Assembly (NCBI RefSeq): GCF_910587525.1 | Contig: NZ_CAJULS010000022.1 | Coordinates: 1 to 22,137 of the forward strand | Reading direction: 5' to 3' | Source of the DNA: an uncultured Oscillibacter sp. | Lineage (GTDB): Bacteria > Bacillota > Clostridia > Oscillospirales > Oscillospiraceae | Length of the DNA: 22,137 nucleotides | Part shown: piece by piece, positions 13,162-21,025 of the stretch | Numbering within the stretch: position 1 is the first letter of the stretch | Layout of the letters: the number at the start of each line of letters is the position of its first letter | Translations under genes and position numbers: made by a program | The notes under the pieces: generated by a model | The model's input: the letters and a program-made list of their open reading frames with translations, nothing else | What the model was told of the DNA's origin: nothing | Databases searched by the model: none

Positions 13162-15056
13162 AGGATGGGGTCCTCCTTCTCCGGAGGAATGTCCTCCCGG
13201 TAGACGCCCTGGAGCCGGACGATGGACCGGGCCATGGGCAGCAGGTCTTCATAGGCGGGGATGCTCCCCTCCACACAGCCGCTGAGCTGGTCCATGTGGA
13301 GAATTTCCTCCGTGGTGGCCCCCTGGAAGGGCTGGATGGACCCGTCGATAATCCCCCGGCGGAGGATCTCCGCCAGCTTTCGGACGCCGGCAGGCAGGTC
13401 GTCCGCCAACAGGATGTCGATGGCACGGCTGTTCATGCCCCACCAGTAGTTGACGGCCTGGCTTCCCCGGGGACTCAGGGCGTCCCAGCCGCCGTTGAAG
13501 ACGCCCCGGACCAGGTTGGTGTACACATTTCCCCAGTGCCAGTAGGGCGAGGCCAGGGCGTGGAATTTCCCGTTTTCCACCCGGCACAGCCCCCAGGGCT
13601 CCCGGATGCGGTCCGGCGTGGGGATGTCCCGGTTGGAGATCAGGGAGACCCCCTGCCGGGCCAGGTCCTCCATGGCGTCCTCCTCCACGCAGGACCAGCG
13701 GAGGAGGATGTGTGCGTCAGGGTTGGTAAGCTGGGCCCCCTGGGCAAAGGCGTTGATGCTGGCGGGCACGCCGAAAATGGGGCTGGAGGCCACATATCCA
13801 ATGCGCCCGTCCCGGCTCATGGCACCGGCAATGGCCCCGGCGATAAATTTCCCCTCGTAGATGCGGCTGTAGTAAGTCTGCACACCGGCGTAGGGCATGG
13901 AGACGGAGCAGTTGAACACACGCACGTCCGGATGCTGGGCCGCTGTCTTCCGGCAGGCCCCGATCAGGGGCGGCGTGACGGCGAAAATCAGCTGGGCCCC
14001 GTTTTCGGTGGCGGCCTCCATGGCGGCCTCAGCCCCGCCGCCGGTGTGAGCGCCGTTGAACACCTGGGTGGTCACCCGGTCCCCCATGACGGCCTCCAGA
14101 TACTGCCGTCCCAGGTCGTGAGCCCGGGCCCAGTCGCTGTGCTCTGGCAGCTGGTCGCTGATGAACGCCACGTTGAGGTGGGTGGGCTTGCCCTTGAAGA
14201 GGCGGCCCAGGAAACTGCTGTCCTTGGGCTCCGGCGCGTCGGTTTTGACCTCGATGGGCTCTGTCAGGGCCTTGATATCCGCCCACACGGCCTTGATGCT
14301 CTTTGTGAGCTCTGCGGTGGAGAGAGACACCAGCTGGTCAAAGTCATAGACCTTCAGCCACACCAGCAGGGCGTCCGCCGTGGTGATGGGAAGCTCCCCG
14401 CCCCCCAGCTTCCGGAAGGGCTCCTGAAAGTAGGTATACCCGGCGGTGAAGCGCCGCCGCTCATCGTCGGTCCACACGTGGTCCGGCTCATACCCCAGGG
14501 CCTTCTGGAGCTTCTGGAAGCTGCCGGTCCGGCTGAACCGCACCCGGTAGAGCTTCGTCTGCGGATAGGACTCCATGAAGTCGTAATAGGCCTGGATCTC
14601 CGGGTCCTCCGACCATATGGGCACCATCCGGGTCACATAGCCGGAGATCACCGGTGCGCCGTAGCTCTTGAGGACGCTGACCCGCTTGTTGCCCTCCTGC
14701 ACATAGAAGCGGCCCAGGTACTCAAAGCAGCGGATGGGCTCCCGGATGCCCTCATCTCCCAGGTGAGCCGCACAGAGGTCCATCCACTTGGAGGCGAACT
14801 CCGTGTCCGGGTCCAGCAGGGGCATGAAGTCCGCGGCAAAAGCGGTGCGCCGCCCCGCCGTTTTGGTGCCCTTGATCTGGTCGATGGGGATCTCCACCAC
14901 GCCCAGGTCCATCTGCCCGGCCACCATGGTCTCGCTGATGATCTCGTCCAGCACCTGGGGATAGGGATACCGCCCCCGGAGCACGCAGTCGTGATAGGTC
15001 TTGCGGCCCTGTTTCAGCGCGGCGGCGTATTGTGTCGCGGCCTCCTGCCGGCTCAT
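13158..15056 (-). CDS. ParB-like/BMP-domain fusion protein without signal peptide
   Basis: A 632-aa protein with two recognisable parts. Residues about 54-145 resemble the ParB/sulfiredoxin-like fold: VEIPIDQIKGT near the start and FYVQEGNKRVSVLKSYG (117-133), where ParB-type proteins have EGHHR. Residues about 293-560 are a BMP/PnrA (Med-like) periplasmic-binding domain, with LNVAFISD, FAVTPPLIGACRK, YEGKFIAGAIAG and YWWGMNSRAIDILL. Such domains normally bind nucleosides outside the cell, but there is no signal peptide or lipobox here, so the protein should be cytoplasmic. The start at 15056 follows AGGAGG with a 7-nt gap. A promoter lies at 15093-15121. No ABC transporter genes adjoin it. 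The likely role is ligand sensing, possibly of a nucleoside (inference). It is coupled to the phosphoesterase. Confidence 0.82.
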   Translation of the reverse strand: MSRQEAATQYAAALKQGRKTYHDCVLRGRYPYPQVLDEIISETMVAGQMDLGVVEIPIDQIKGTKTAGRRTAFAADFMPLLDPDTEFASKWMDLCAAHLGDEGIREPIRCFEYLGRFYVQEGNKRVSVLKSYGAPVISGYVTRMVPIWSEDPEIQAYYDFMESYPQTKLYRVRFSRTGSFQKLQKALGYEPDHVWTDDERRRFTAGYTYFQEPFRKLGGGELPITTADALLVWLKVYDFDQLVSLSTAELTKSIKAVWADIKALTEPIEVKTDAPEPKDSSFLGRLFKGKPTHLNVAFISDQLPEHSDWARAHDLGRQYLEAVMGDRVTTQVFNGAHTGGGAEAAMEAATENGAQLIFAVTPPLIGACRKTAAQHPDVRVFNCSVSMPYAGVQTYYSRIYEGKFIAGAIAGAMSRDGRIGYVASSPIFGVPASINAFAQGAQLTNPDAHILLRWSCVEEDAMEDLARQGVSLISNRDIPTPDRIREPWGLCRVENGKFHALASPYWHWGNVYTNLVRGVFNGGWDALSPRGSQAVNYWWGMNSRAIDILLADDLPAGVRKLAEILRRGIIDGSIQPFQGATTEEILHMDQLSGCVEGSIPAYEDLLPMARSIVRLQGVYREDIPPEKEDPIL

Positions 15057-15092
15057 AGGATCGCCTCCTGTTTAATCGTTTGCTTCCCTATG

Positions 15093-15121
15093 ATTCTATC
15101 GGATTTTTCGGCGGAATACAA
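15093..15121 (-). promoter_or_regulatory. Sigma-A type promoter of the ParB-like/BMP gene
   Basis: On the minus strand TTGTAT (15116-15121) and TAGAAT (15093-15098) are 17 bp apart, 36 bp before the start codon. Confidence 0.65.
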
Positions 15122-15204
15122 GGATTCTTTGACGTTTTTCAATCCAAATTTCGCGGGGCGGCGGAGGGAAAATCCGGCTGTTTTGACGGAGGGGGGACGA
15201 GGGA

Positions 15205-15234
15205 GGGGCCGCGCCCGCGGCGCGGCCCCCTTTT
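15205..15234 (+). terminator. GC-rich hairpin with T4, orientation uncertain
   Basis: GGGGCCGCGCC (15205-15215) pairs perfectly with GGCGCGGCCCC (15219-15229), followed on the plus strand by CTTTT. The only nearby gene to terminate is the broken anti-sigma gene on the minus strand, where the T-run is on the wrong side. It may act weakly in both directions. Confidence 0.5.
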
Positions 15235-15249
15235 GCCGGAGAATGGTAT

Positions 15250-16455
15250 TTACTGCCGAAGCGGTACTGCTCGGCGGTCAGCTTGACCTGGGCCGGCGTG
15301 TCGGCCATGGCCCGGGCGTGCAAGGTCAGCTGATTCTCAAGAGGCAGTCCGGATTGATCCGGAAAGCCCGGGTCAGCTTCTGGCCCGCGGGGACCCGCAC
15401 GGTGCCGAACTTGTCGGAGCAGCTGCCCACGGTATCAGGCCTGGTGATTTCAATCTGTACGTCTGATATCCCGGTGTTCTCAATGGTGATGGCCGCATAT
15501 TCTCCCAGGTACGGCGTAAAGGCAAAGGTCCGCTCCAGGCTGCTCTCGCTGCTCTCAGGGAACTGGTCCTTTATGGCGGTGCCGGACCAGCTGCCCAGGT
15601 CCATCTCCGCTGGGTCCGCCTCAGTGAACATGCCGCAGGTTACGCCGTATTCGGGTTTCAGCGGTGTGGACTGGATGTCCCTGTCCCACCGGGCATTTTC
15701 CCATTCCAGCTCTTCCGGCGTTTTGGGGGGTGGTTACCACCACTGAATCGTTACCCGGTGTCACAAGCGTATCATCTGTCACCCATATGGACTTTCCGTT
15801 GATCTCAATCTGATGCATATCAAAGTCACAAAGAGGCTCGCTGGTCCACCAGATATTCTCCATGATCCCCTCGTCCGTTTGTTTCAGCAGCAGTTCACCC
15901 TGTTCATCGCGGAGATACTGGGCGCCAAAGTCCATACAGTTCAGCTTCTCATTGTACTCCGCCCCCATGGACACATCCAGAATGTCCCCGATGGTCTCCG
16001 CCTCCACGTAGTAGTGAGCCGCTCCCTTCTCGCCGGTATAGGTCAGTACAGCGGGAATCTCCACTCCGTTTTCCGCTGTCTAGCTTCTCGCCGGAAGCCA
16101 TCCGCTCCATGCCGAAGAGGGCGATGTCCGCCTCCCCGCAGGCAAGGCACAGGTCCCCCGCCTGTACCTGGGGCCGGGCGCTGTAGGTGAGGATGCCGTC
16201 CCGGGCTGCGGCCCGGTCCTGATAGTCCTCCGGCTGGTTGGCGTACACCGCCGTGCCCAGCAGGGCCACCGCCGCCGCCAGCAGGATGATTCGCTTCCAG
16301 AGCTTCTTTTTCCTCCGCCGGGGCAGCAGGAACTGCAGTTTCTCCTCAAAGGCCGGGGAAAACGCGTGGGTGCAGTCCGTCTGCCCCGGCAGGGTGTCCA
16401 GATACCGCTCCGCTGCCTCCGCCGCCGCGTACAGCATCTCGTCCGTAATTCTCAT
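15250..16455 (-). pseudogene. Frameshifted anti-sigma-factor-like membrane protein gene (DUF4179 type)
   Basis: One gene is spread over four reading frames. Part 1 runs from the ATG at 16455 to about 16083: a cytoplasmic segment with HAFSPAFEEKL (30-40), a basic stretch, one membrane span (about 54-72) and the start of an extracellular domain. The frame then shifts, and part 2 (about 16079 to 15731, starting TAENGVEIPAVLTYTG) continues the domain. A shift in the six-G run at 15725-15730 leads to part 3 (to about 15360). A third shift leads to PDQSGLPLENQLTLHARA, ending near a TAA at 15250. The layout resembles clostridial DUF4179 partners of ECF sigma factors. The ATG overlaps the stop of the sigma gene (ATGA). 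Three shifts beside intact neighbours point to decay, though a homopolymer read error at 15725 is possible. Confidence 0.75.
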
Positions 16456-16754
16456 ACGGCCTCCCCTCTCTCTGTCAGCTCCGCCGTGAACCGCCGCCGC
16501 CTGGCCCGGTAGAGGCCGATGGCCTCCCGCTCCGCAACCGTCGCCGCCAGGCACCGGGTCCGGGGCCCCAGGGACTGCGGCAGGCTGTGCTCCGCCAGAC
16601 TGAGGAAGGCCATGTGCACCGCGTCCTCCGCGTCCTGTTCATTTTTCACGATCCCGTAGGCCACATGGTACACCAGTCCCCGGTAGGCCGTATACAGCGC
16701 CTCGAACCGCGTCCGGTCCTCAGGGCTGTCCAGAGCCTGTAAATAAATCAGCAT
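16452..16754 (-). CDS. Truncated ECF-type sigma factor (region 2 only)
   Basis: A 100-aa product. Residues 12-88 match sigma region 2 of clostridial ECF factors: RFEALYTAYRGLVYHVAYGIV, DAEDAVHMAFLSLAEH, and PRTRCLAATVAEREAIGLYR. It then stops after RRRRFTAELTERGEAV. Region 4, which recognises the -35 element and adds about 60-80 residues, is missing. The stop overlaps the start of the broken anti-sigma gene (ATGA), so the operon junction is preserved. An internal deletion joining region 2 to the last few codons would explain this. The start at 16754 follows GGGAGG with a 7-nt gap, and an ECF-like promoter lies at 16780-16807. It is probably not a working sigma factor. Confidence 0.75.
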   Translation of the reverse strand: MLIYLQALDSPEDRTRFEALYTAYRGLVYHVAYGIVKNEQDAEDAVHMAFLSLAEHSLPQSLGPRTRCLAATVAEREAIGLYRARRRRFTAELTERGEAV

Positions 16755-16779
16755 GTCTCCGCCTCCCTCTGTACACTGC

Positions 16780-16807
16780 GACGGTCCACCCCGGCAGGAT
16801 GTGACAG
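16780..16807 (-). promoter_or_regulatory. ECF-type promoter of the truncated sigma gene
   Basis: On the minus strand TGTCACA (16801-16807), 17 bp, then CGTC (16780-16783). CGTC is a classic ECF sigma -10 box, and the arrangement suggests past or present autoregulation. The -10 ends 25 bp before the start codon. Confidence 0.5.
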
Positions 16808-16849
16808 CAGGTTTGAAAAAAATTTCAAATTCCAAAAACCAAAAACGGA

Positions 16850-16884
16850 AAAGCGCCGCCCTCTGAAAGACAGAGGACGGCGCA
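16850..16884 (-). terminator. Intrinsic terminator of thyX
   Basis: A 13-bp stem (16854-16866 with 16872-16884, one G-T pair on the minus strand) built on GCGCCG and CTCTG arms is followed on the minus strand by TTTT (16850-16853) and a second T-run. It begins 4 bp after the thyX stop. Confidence 0.88.
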
Positions 16885-16887
16885 CGC

Positions 16888-17541
16888 TTATTCTTCAGTT
16901 TCCAGCAGGTCCTCAAAGAACACGGGGTACTCCCTCGCGAACCGGTCCAGCAGCATGCACGCCACCTCCCGGCACTGGGGATGGGCCGCCGTGTCCGCCC
17001 GCAGGCGGAAGAAGTGCCGCCACTCCCGCAGGTCCATGGTGGTTACCAGCTCCGTTTTCAGGGAGTTGGGCAGGACGGAACGGGCCTCCTGGGGGGTGGC
17101 CCCCAGCTCGATCATCTGGAAGTAGCTGCGTTCGGCGTTCTCCATGGCCTGCTGCCACACGTCGTACTTTTTCCGGTCGCTCTCGTTATTCAGGTCGTAG
17201 CGGAAGCCGGTGGCCAGGTCGATGCAGGTGATCTGGCGGCCGAATTTTTCTTTCACATAGTTGCAGTACCGGGTGCTCTCCTGGGAGTAGCTGGCGATGC
17301 GGTGGCGGACGATCTCATGGGTCACGCCCCGGTCGCAGATGAATTTCACAGTGATGCTCCCGTGCTCGATGACGGACTCGTGGCCCCGGCGGATGATCCC
17401 CCGGATAAACTTCTCCGCCGACCCCTCCTCGATCCGGTCCTCGCTCTTATAGCAGACACGGCCGATGCGCTCGATGCGCCGGAGCATGTCCCCATAGGGC
17501 TCCGTGCTGAGCAACTCCACCGTGGGTTTTTGGATAATCAT
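16888..17541 (-). CDS. thyX: FAD-dependent thymidylate synthase
   Basis: A 217-aa flavoenzyme that methylates dUMP to dTMP using methylenetetrahydrofolate and NADPH. The ThyX signature R-H-R-x7-S-x-R is RHRIASYSQESTR at 79-91. Further conserved blocks are HESVIEH (54-60), ARSVLPNSLKTEL (153-165) and REWRHFFRLR...AHPQCREVA (172-194). The length is normal. The start at 17541 follows AAGGAGAG. It has its own promoter (17575-17603) and terminator (16850-16884), so it is monocistronic. Its presence suggests the organism may lack ThyA. Confidence 0.96.
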   Translation of the reverse strand: MIIQKPTVELLSTEPYGDMLRRIERIGRVCYKSEDRIEEGSAEKFIRGIIRRGHESVIEHGSITVKFICDRGVTHEIVRHRIASYSQESTRYCNYVKEKFGRQITCIDLATGFRYDLNNESDRKKYDVWQQAMENAERSYFQMIELGATPQEARSVLPNSLKTELVTTMDLREWRHFFRLRADTAAHPQCREVACMLLDRFAREYPVFFEDLLETEE

Positions 17542-17574
17542 TTTGATTCTCTCCTTACATTCATGTTTCTTCCT

Positions 17575-17603
17575 ATTATAATTTAATTTTTTCTCTCAGG
17601 CAA
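17575..17603 (-). promoter_or_regulatory. Sigma-A type promoter of thyX
   Basis: On the minus strand TTGCCT (17598-17603) and a perfect TATAAT (17575-17580) are separated by 17 bp in a locally AT-rich stretch. Confidence 0.8.
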
Positions 17604-17739
17604 GGTCTTGGGAGGAAAATTGGTGAAACGCCGCCTCTGCGCCGCTGCTCTCCCCGGAAAATCCGCCGGATCCCTGACGGCGAAACCTGCTCTGCTCCGC
17701 CATTCCATCAATTTTCAGACCCGAAGGAGACGGTTTTGG

Positions 17740-17768
17740 TTGTTTTTCGACATCTGTTGTGATACAAT
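17740..17768 (+). promoter_or_regulatory. Sigma-A type promoter of the unknown 220-aa gene
   Basis: TTGTTT (17740-17745) and TACAAT (17763-17768) are separated by 17 bp. The promoter is divergent from the thyX promoter. The remaining intergenic DNA (17604-17739 and 17769-17844) holds nothing recognised. Confidence 0.7.
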
Positions 17769-17858
17769 ACCGGCAGTGCCGTTATTTTCCTGAGGCGGCA
17801 GTTTTTTCAAAAGCACTTTCGCCGGGTCCTTCCGGCTCTCTTTTAGGAGGTTTATTCT

Positions 17859-18521
17859 ATGCTGGTACCAAACCGCTTGAAATCCCTGTACGAGGGCCCT
17901 ATGCCCCCCATGGGGCTGACGGACTACGAGTCCTTGTCAAAGTTTTTGAACGCCGGCGCCCAGCGCTGCAAGACCTCCGGGCGGAATTTCGACCTGTTTC
18001 TGGACTGGGCCATTCACGCGCTGCTGGCCAGCCTGACTGCTGACAGCGCCGCCCGGATCTTTCTGCCCAAGACCAGGACCTCCCCTTTTGTACTGGACGA
18101 CCTGATCCCCCTGTCCAGCATTCCTCCTGTGGGGAAGAAGCGGGTTCAGCTCAGCGAGACCCACCTCATCGCCCCGGTGTGGAACAACACAGACCTGGGG
18201 CTGGCCCTGGAGGCCTTTTACGACAGTGGCTTTGAGGACGTGAAGATCGAGCAGCGCTTTGGCGGCGCATACATCGAGGAGCTGCGGCTGGCCATCATCG
18301 ACTCCCCGTCGGACGTGGACATCCCCAACGTGCTGCGGGTGTGGAACCGGGGCAGCCTCCAGCTGGACACCTACACCCTGAAAGCGCTGGAGCCGGTGTT
18401 GCGCACCAACGGTGACGCCTGGTATCTCCAGGACGGGGAGAGCGAGCGGGCCGAGCCCGTGCGGGAGCCCCGAATGGCGGCGCTCTACAACTGCGGCCTG
18501 CGGCGCTACTGCGGAAAGTAA
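17859..18521 (+). CDS. Hypothetical protein, 220 aa
   Basis: I do not recognise the family. The product is soluble: no signal peptide, no membrane span, and no cysteine cluster or obvious catalytic motif. Features seen are a start MLVPNRLKSLYEGPMPPMGLTDYE, a hydrophobic amphipathic stretch near 44-60 (FDLFLDWAIHALLASLT), and a central region rich in aspartate and hydrophobic residues (LALEAFYDSGFEDVKIEQRF). The gene is well supported: AGGAGG at 17845-17850 eight nt before the ATG, a promoter at 17740-17768, and a perfect terminator at 18564-18595. Codon use is like that of its neighbours. It is transcribed alone, so context gives no clue to its job. Confidence 0.85.
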   Translation: MLVPNRLKSLYEGPMPPMGLTDYESLSKFLNAGAQRCKTSGRNFDLFLDWAIHALLASLTADSAARIFLPKTRTSPFVLDDLIPLSSIPPVGKKRVQLSETHLIAPVWNNTDLGLALEAFYDSGFEDVKIEQRFGGAYIEELRLAIIDSPSDVDIPNVLRVWNRGSLQLDTYTLKALEPVLRTNGDAWYLQDGESERAEPVREPRMAALYNCGLRRYCGK

Positions 18522-18563
18522 CCGCTGCGGGCATGCGTCCCCCAGCTGTCTCTGTATCTCAGG

Positions 18564-18595
18564 ACCCGGGCCCTTGAAAAGAGGGCCCGGGTTTT
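18564..18595 (+). terminator. Intrinsic terminator after the 220-aa gene
   Basis: ACCCGGGCCCT (18564-18574) pairs perfectly with AGGGCCCGGGT (18582-18592) over a 7-nt loop, ending in TTTT. Confidence 0.93.
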
Positions 18596-18696
18596 GCTGT
18601 TGAAAATTTTCCCGGGGCCGCTGCGACCCCAGGACCGCAAATGCGTACATACATAAGTGAAGAGCGCGCTTCAAAAGCAAAGAGAGGAGGCAGAGA

Positions 18697-19254
18697 ATGG
18701 AGGATCAGAAAATCATAGAACTGTACTGGGCCAGAGAAGAGGAGGCCATTCGGGCGACGTCCGATAAATACGGCAGGCTGTGCCGGTCCATTGTGGGGAG
18801 CATCCTGGTAAGCCCCGAGGACGGCGAGGAGTGCGTCAACGACACCTGGCTGGGGCTGTGGAACGCCATTCCGCCCCGGCGGCCCAGCCGGCTGGCGGCC
18901 TATGTGGGCCGCGTGGCCCGAAATCTGGCGCTGAAGCGATACGACTATGTCACTGCCCAGCGGCGCAGTCCGGAGGCCGTCCGCTCTCTGGAGGAGCTGG
19001 AGGGCTGCGTCTCCGGCCGGGAGAGCGTGGAGACGGAGCTGGAAAACCGCCGGATCGAACAGGTCATTGAGGACTTCCTCTGGAGGCAGGAGGAGGAAAA
19101 GAGAACCGTTTTTCTACTGCGCTACTGGTATTTCATGTCTATTGAGAACATCTGCCGCCGCACGGGGTTTGGCGAGAGCAAGGTGAAGTCCATGCTCAGC
19201 CGCACCCGGCAGAAGCTGCGGCAGCACTTGGAACAGGAGGGAATTGAGCTATGA
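18697..19254 (+). CDS. ECF-type RNA polymerase sigma factor
   Basis: A 185-aa sigma-70-family factor with both functional regions. Region 2 is about 10-85 (EEEAIRATSDKYGRLCR, then EDGEECVNDTWLGLWNAIPP and LAAYVGRVARNLALKR). Region 4 is about 115-178, with the helix-turn-helix SIENICRRTGFGESKVKSMLSRTRQKL. AGGAGG lies about 6 nt before the ATG. Its last four bases overlap the start of the next gene (ATGA), the usual coupling of a sigma factor to its own regulator. Targets are unknown. The gene is of a different subtype from the truncated sigma at 16452-16754, with little similarity beyond the fold. Confidence 0.92.
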   Translation: MEDQKIIELYWAREEEAIRATSDKYGRLCRSIVGSILVSPEDGEECVNDTWLGLWNAIPPRRPSRLAAYVGRVARNLALKRYDYVTAQRRSPEAVRSLEELEGCVSGRESVETELENRRIEQVIEDFLWRQEEEKRTVFLLRYWYFMSIENICRRTGFGESKVKSMLSRTRQKLRQHLEQEGIEL

Positions 19255-19913
19255 ACGGACGGCAGTTTTCGGACCGCATCGGAAACGTGGATGAGAAATT
19301 GATCCAGCAGGCGGGGGAGGCGCCCAACTACGCCGCCCGCCGCAGGAGGACCTTCCTGCGCCGTCTGGCGGCCTTGGCGGCGGTCGTCGCCCTGATGGCC
19401 GCCAGCTTTACCACCGGGGCCCTGGCCTTTGGCCGGGAGACCGTGGTGGAGGTGCCGGCAGAGCAGGAGGCGCTGGTCCTGGAGGAGCTGGGCCTGACGC
19501 TGATCCTGCCGGACAGCTGGAAGGGGCTTTATGAGCTGGTGGAGTGGGAGGGACAGTACGTGGTGGTCTGTCCCCAGGTCCGGGAGGCCGCCCTGGCCCA
19601 GGCCCGGGCGGAGTGGGCCGCGGGAGGCATGGAGTGGCCGGAGGAGCTGGACCGGAACCCCTTCAGCGGAGGAATGCTCTTCTACATCTTCAGCATCCCT
19701 AAGGCCCTGACGGCGGAGCAGCTTCCGGACAGCGACTGGGGCGCGTTCACCGAGTTCACCGGGGTCCGGTACCTGCTGGCCACCGAGGAGCGGACCTATC
19801 TCCTCTTCGAAGCCAGCGACGTGCAGTTTACAGAGGAGACCCGGGCCCTCTATGAGCAGTTGGAGGGCAGCGTCCGGGACATCCGGGTTGTGGTGGACAA
19901 TATTCTCTCGTGA
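19251..19913 (+). CDS. Probable membrane-bound anti-sigma factor or partner of the sigma factor
   Basis: A 220-aa single-span membrane protein. The cytoplasmic N-terminus is 1-35, with a basic RRRR stop. One span covers about 36-60, and the C-terminal domain (about 61-220) should lie outside. The short cytoplasmic part, the single span and the 4-bp overlap with the sigma gene are the usual arrangement of an anti-sigma partner. No zinc-binding anti-sigma motif was seen, so the mechanism is not shown. The outside domain may sense an envelope signal. A strong terminator follows six bp after the stop codon, so the operon is just these two genes. Confidence 0.75.
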   Translation: MNGRQFSDRIGNVDEKLIQQAGEAPNYAARRRRTFLRRLAALAAVVALMAASFTTGALAFGRETVVEVPAEQEALVLEELGLTLILPDSWKGLYELVEWEGQYVVVCPQVREAALAQARAEWAAGGMEWPEELDRNPFSGGMLFYIFSIPKALTAEQLPDSDWGAFTEFTGVRYLLATEERTYLLFEASDVQFTEETRALYEQLEGSVRDIRVVVDNILS

Positions 19914-19918
19914 CAGAC

Positions 19919-19948
19919 GGCCGCCCCGGCGGGGCGGCCCCTTTTTTT
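19919..19948 (+). terminator. Intrinsic terminator of the sigma/anti-sigma operon
   Basis: GGCCGCCCC (19919-19927) pairs perfectly with GGGGCGGCC (19931-19939) over a 3-nt loop, with seven T residues at 19942-19948. Confidence 0.96.
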
Positions 19949-19991
19949 ACTCTACCGCCGGTTGACTTTTCCCCCTTCCCCTGCCCGTGGA

Positions 19992-20020
19992 TTGCAAATC
20001 CCTTGAAAATCCCTTACAAT
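19992..20020 (+). promoter_or_regulatory. Sigma-A type promoter of the membrane XRE regulator
   Basis: TTGCAA (19992-19997) and TACAAT (20015-20020) are separated by 17 bp. The start codon at 20059 lies 38 bp further on. Confidence 0.75.
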
Positions 20021-20058
20021 CAGGCCATGACATTCAAATCCGCAAGGGAGGAACCACC

Positions 20059-20892
20059 ATGGAAAACGAGAAGATCGGTCCCTTCATCCGCCAGCTGCGC
20101 AAGGACCGCCATATGACCCAGAAGGAGCTGGCCAGCCTGCTGAACGTCACGGACAAGGCCGTCAGCAAGTGGGAGCTGGGCGCCAGCCTGCCGGACGTGG
20201 CGCTGCTGTTGCCCCTGGCGGAGGCGTTGGGCGTCTCCGCCACGGAGCTGCTGGGAGGAATCCGGGTACAAAAGGCCCCGCCGCAGGCGCAGGAGGCCCC
20301 GCCCCGGGACACGGCGGGGGACATTTTGTCTTACACCCAGAAAACCGCCTCCCAGCGGCGGGAGAGGCTGCGGCTGTGGCTCTTCGCGGGGGCCAGCGGC
20401 ACGTTTCTGCTGGCGGCGGCGGTGTGCTGGATCTGCGACACCGCCCTGAATAAAGGCCTGTCCTGGTCCCTCATTGTGGACATCTCCCTGCTGCTTGCCT
20501 GGGCGGTGCTGCTGCCGCTGCTGACCGCCCGGCGTCACACCCTGCCCCTGGCCCTGGCCGCGCTGTCCGCCGCCGTCCTGCCCTACCTCTATCTGCTGGG
20601 CCGGCTGCTGGGGGACCCCCGGGTGTTCCGCTTCGGCCTGCCCATCGTCCCGGCGGCGGCGCTGTATCTCTGGGCCGCCTGGGCGGTGTGGCGGAGGCTC
20701 CGGCGCTGCAGGCTGTCCGCCGCGGGAACCGTCCTGCTGCTAACGGCGGCCCTGAGCCTGTTTATCAACGCCGTCACCGGCGCACTCACCGGCGGCAGGG
20801 CCCTCTATGGGGACAGCCTTTTCACCCTGGTCCTGGCCGCGGTCTGCTTCCTGGCGGACTATGTGCTGCGGCACAGGGATTCTCAGGGATAG
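20059..20892 (+). CDS. XRE-family regulator with C-terminal membrane domain
   Basis: A 277-aa protein. The N-terminal XRE helix-turn-helix (about 5-66) includes MTQKELASLLNVTDKAVSKWE (19-39). A proline-rich linker (72-84) leads to a membrane domain with about six spans (near 106-124, 136-156, 160-181, 194-212, 219-240 and 252-271). The HTH half closely resembles that of the regulator at 288-872, but here the sensor is membrane-embedded. GGGAGG lies 7 nt before the ATG at 20059; the frame is open slightly further upstream. Membrane-tied XRE regulators of this kind often respond to envelope or antimicrobial stress (general knowledge, not shown here). An ABC transporter gene follows after about 300 bp with its own control region. 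Confidence 0.87.
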   Translation: MENEKIGPFIRQLRKDRHMTQKELASLLNVTDKAVSKWELGASLPDVALLLPLAEALGVSATELLGGIRVQKAPPQAQEAPPRDTAGDILSYTQKTASQRRERLRLWLFAGASGTFLLAAAVCWICDTALNKGLSWSLIVDISLLLAWAVLLPLLTARRHTLPLALAALSAAVLPYLYLLGRLLGDPRVFRFGLPIVPAAALYLWAAWAVWRRLRRCRLSAAGTVLLLTAALSLFINAVTGALTGGRALYGDSLFTLVLAAVCFLADYVLRHRDSQG

Positions 20893-21000
20893 CGGGAGGT
20901 CTGCACAGGGCCGCAGGTTCCGCAGATCAGTGCCGGATTCTCTTGATAGATTGCACCGCCGGGAGATGGGCCGCAATAGAATCAGGCACTCTCCTGTGGG

Positions 21001-21025
21001 GCCCGCACCCCTGTGCGGGCTATTC
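21001..21025 (+). terminator. Candidate weak terminator after the membrane XRE regulator
   Basis: GCCCGCAC (21001-21008) pairs perfectly with GTGCGGGC (21013-21020) over CCCT, followed by TATTC. The T-run is poor, and the hairpin lies 108 bp after the stop. The 300-bp gap around it also holds three GAAAG...CC blocks at 21031, 21050 and 21068. Confidence 0.45.

Noticed and set aside
13296..15746. An 816-codon open frame on the plus strand
   Set aside because: It is antisense to the ParB-like/BMP gene, whose domains are clear. The plus-strand translation has no recognisable domain and lacks a ribosome site; long antisense frames are common in GC-rich DNA.
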